The notes beneath the pieces were generated by a model, which saw nothing but the letters and a program-made list of their open reading frames with translations, had not been told where the DNA came from and made no database searches. Below, one piece after another: positions 5,849 to 7,355 of a stretch of 7,355 bases of DNA. Source of the stretch: Desulfobacterales bacterium (GTDB lineage Bacteria > Desulfobacterota > DSM-4660 > Desulfatiglandales > JALVZP01). Each line of letters starts with the position of its first letter. The first letter of the stretch is position 1. The position numbers and the translations under genes are program-made. The stretch spans positions 1-7,355 of the forward strand of contig JAMOPX010000110.1 of the NCBI GenBank assembly GCA_027064285.1, in the 5' to 3' direction.

Positions 5849-7067
5849 ACCTCAGTATATCCACTGGATTAAGTTTAGATGCATATTTTGCCGGATATAT
5901 AGTAGCCAAAAAAGAGATCAATATCGCAGACACACATATAAACACCACATCCCATATCTGCACAGAAACAGGAAGTTTTGATATGTAATAGACATCTGCA
6001 GGAAGACTTATAAACTTATATCTTTCCAGTAAATAGCAGATCAAAAGACCTGCTCCAAGTCCTAAACATGTTCCCATGGCTCCTACAATAAGCCCTTGTA
6101 TAATAAATATCTTCATTACTGATTTAGAAGATGCCCCTATTGCTCTTAGTATTGCTATATCTTTTCTTTTTTCCATAACCATTAAGACCAATGTGCTCAC
6201 TATATTAAGCGATCCCACCAGCACTATCATGGTGAGAATCACAAACATGGTCATTTTCTCGAGTTTAAGAGCAGAAAAAAGGCTTTTGTTCATTTCTTTC
6301 CAATCCTTTACTATTAGTGGACAACCCAAGACAGATTGGATTTTCTTTGCTATCTTATCAGATACATTTGGATCTTCTATTTTTATCTCAATCCCTGTGA
6401 TTTTGTTTCCTAAGCATAAAAAGTCCTGCGCCTCTTTTAATGAAACATAAGCCATAGAAGAGTCATAATCATACATCCCAGACTCAAATATCCCAACTAC
6501 TCTGAAATTTCTTGTATTTGGTATTCTTCCCAGTGGAGTAAGTTTTCCTTCCGGAGAAATAAGCGTTACTATATCTCCTACAAAAGCCGTAATTCGTTTT
6601 GCAAGTTCTGATCCCAAAATTATTCCAGGGATATTAAAGGGGCTTTTATCAAGTAGCTTTAAAGACCCTTTTTTAAGCATATTTTTTATATCTATTACCT
6701 TGGAAGCAGTTGTAGGGTCTATTCCTGTAAGAATTACGCCAGAAGAACCACCATAAGCCTTTATCATTACCTGAGAATACACAAAAGGCGTATATGCTTT
6801 TATTTCTCGTATGTTTTTTAACTTTTGCATTATCTCTTCATATCCATTAATATTTCCTTCGAGGCTTAATATAGTTATGTGAGAATTTATTCCTAATATC
6901 TTGGATAAAAGATCTTTTCTGAATCCATTCATAACAGAAAGCACAATGATAAGCGCCATCACCCCTGCCATTACTCCTATGACAGAGATAACAGTTATTA
7001 AAGAGACAAAAGAATTTTCTCTCTTGGATTTCAAATATCTTATGGCAAGAGCAAGTTCAAAAGACAT
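5841..7067 (-). CDS. lolC: LolC/LolE family lipoprotein-releasing permease
   Basis: Inner-membrane subunit of the Lol exporter, which extracts outer-membrane-bound lipoproteins and passes them to LolA. It has 408 residues and the family layout: the N-terminal start FELALAIRYLKSKR, transmembrane segment 1 at about 22-46, a large periplasmic domain to about 270, then three more segments at about 272-297, 318-345 and 369-391, ending in YPAKYASKLNPVDILRYE. The conserved cytoplasmic loop after segment 2, EKRKDIAILRAIGAS (299-313), is the coupling region that contacts LolD. Only one such permease is seen here, whereas enteric bacteria have lolC and lolE flanking lolD. It may act as a homodimer, as the LolF-type permease does in some groups, or a partner gene may lie elsewhere; sequence alone does not separate LolC from LolE. 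It starts four bases after the lysS stop without a clear ribosome binding site, which suggests coupling to lysS translation. Confidence 0.94.
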   Translation of the reverse strand: MSFELALAIRYLKSKRENSFVSLITVISVIGVMAGVMALIIVLSVMNGFRKDLLSKILGINSHITILSLEGNINGYEEIMQKLKNIREIKAYTPFVYSQVMIKAYGGSSGVILTGIDPTTASKVIDIKNMLKKGSLKLLDKSPFNIPGIILGSELAKRITAFVGDIVTLISPEGKLTPLGRIPNTRNFRVVGIFESGMYDYDSSMAYVSLKEAQDFLCLGNKITGIEIKIEDPNVSDKIAKKIQSVLGCPLIVKDWKEMNKSLFSALKLEKMTMFVILTMIVLVGSLNIVSTLVLMVMEKRKDIAILRAIGASSKSVMKIFIIQGLIVGAMGTCLGLGAGLLICYLLERYKFISLPADVYYISKLPVSVQIWDVVFICVSAILISFLATIYPAKYASKLNPVDILRYE

Positions 7068-7071
7068 AATA

Positions 7072-7355
7072 CTACTGCTTTGGCTTCATATGGGGAAAGA
7101 GAATCACATCCCTTATGGAAGGAGAATCAGTAAGAAGCATTACCATCCTATCTATTCCTATTCCTTCACCTGCTGTTGGTGGAAGACCATGTTCTAATGC
7201 AGTAATATAGTCTTCGTCCATAAACTGTGCCTCTTCATCACCTGCTTCCCTTAATGCCACCTGCATCTCAAATCTTTTCCTCTGATCCACAGGATCATTT
7301 AGCTCATTAAAGCCATTTGCTACTTCCATACCTCCTATGAATAGCTCAAACCTGT
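7072..7355 (-). CDS. lysS: Lysyl-tRNA synthetase, class II, C-terminal part (5' end cut by window edge)
   Basis: Charges tRNA-Lys in the cytoplasm. Only the last 93 residues are inside the window; the reading frame is open through 7355, so the gene is cut by the window and not truncated by mutation. The visible part contains RFELFIGGMEVANGF, NELNDPVDQRKRF and the class II motif 3 region GLPPTAGEGIGIDRMVMLL followed by SIRDVILFPHMKP, the normal end of bacterial LysS. GEGIGIDR includes the arginine that contacts ATP. An internal ATG at 7329 is not the start, because conserved LysS sequence continues upstream of it. It is the first visible gene of the block, with the permease gene beginning four bases after its stop, an order common in Desulfobacterota and related phyla. 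Confidence 0.97.
   Translation of the reverse strand, partial: RFELFIGGMEVANGFNELNDPVDQRKRFEMQVALREAGDEEAQFMDEDYITALEHGLPPTAGEGIGIDRMVMLLTDSPSIRDVILFPHMKPKQ

Overview
The window is a compact, single-direction gene block on the minus strand of an AT-rich bacterium with an outer membrane. BamA, a Lol lipoprotein exporter and a signal peptide point to a diderm. Arginine is written mostly with AGA/AGG codons, and the order lysS-lolC-lolD-bamA resembles Desulfobacterota or Nitrospirota (Thermodesulfovibrio-like) genomes. That placement rests on gene order and codon habit only and is low confidence. No gene is supported on the plus strand.

In transcription order, from high to low coordinates: the 3' end of lysS (lysyl-tRNA synthetase, cut by the window edge); lolC/E (lipoprotein-releasing permease); lolD (its ATPase), overlapping lolC by 8 bases; bamA (outer-membrane protein assembly), overlapping lolD by 29 bases; an 87-residue Cys-containing protein resembling the TIGR04076 family; a 31-codon ORF that was not called by length, here read as a RiPP precursor peptide; a radical SAM/SPASM enzyme; and cobT (cobamide lower-ligand phosphoribosyltransferase), whose last few codons run off the left edge. 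Gaps are 4 to 23 bases or overlaps, except one 78-base gap between the peptide and the radical SAM gene. That gap holds a strong hairpin with two mutually exclusive foldings.

The first half is a housekeeping envelope operon. The second half (about 1-2891) is the interesting part: a tiny, strongly basic peptide with one Cys and a near-perfect ribosome binding site, followed by a peptide-maturase-type radical SAM enzyme with a full SPASM cysteine set, translationally overlapped with cobT. It matches what I remember of the uncharacterised CbpA/CbpB system, a modified peptide and radical SAM maturase named for its association with cobalamin genes. The chemistry, the product and the reason for the link to cobT are not known to me. 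No exporter, peptidase or immunity gene is seen in the window, so an intracellular role tied to cobamide metabolism is a reasonable but unproven hypothesis.
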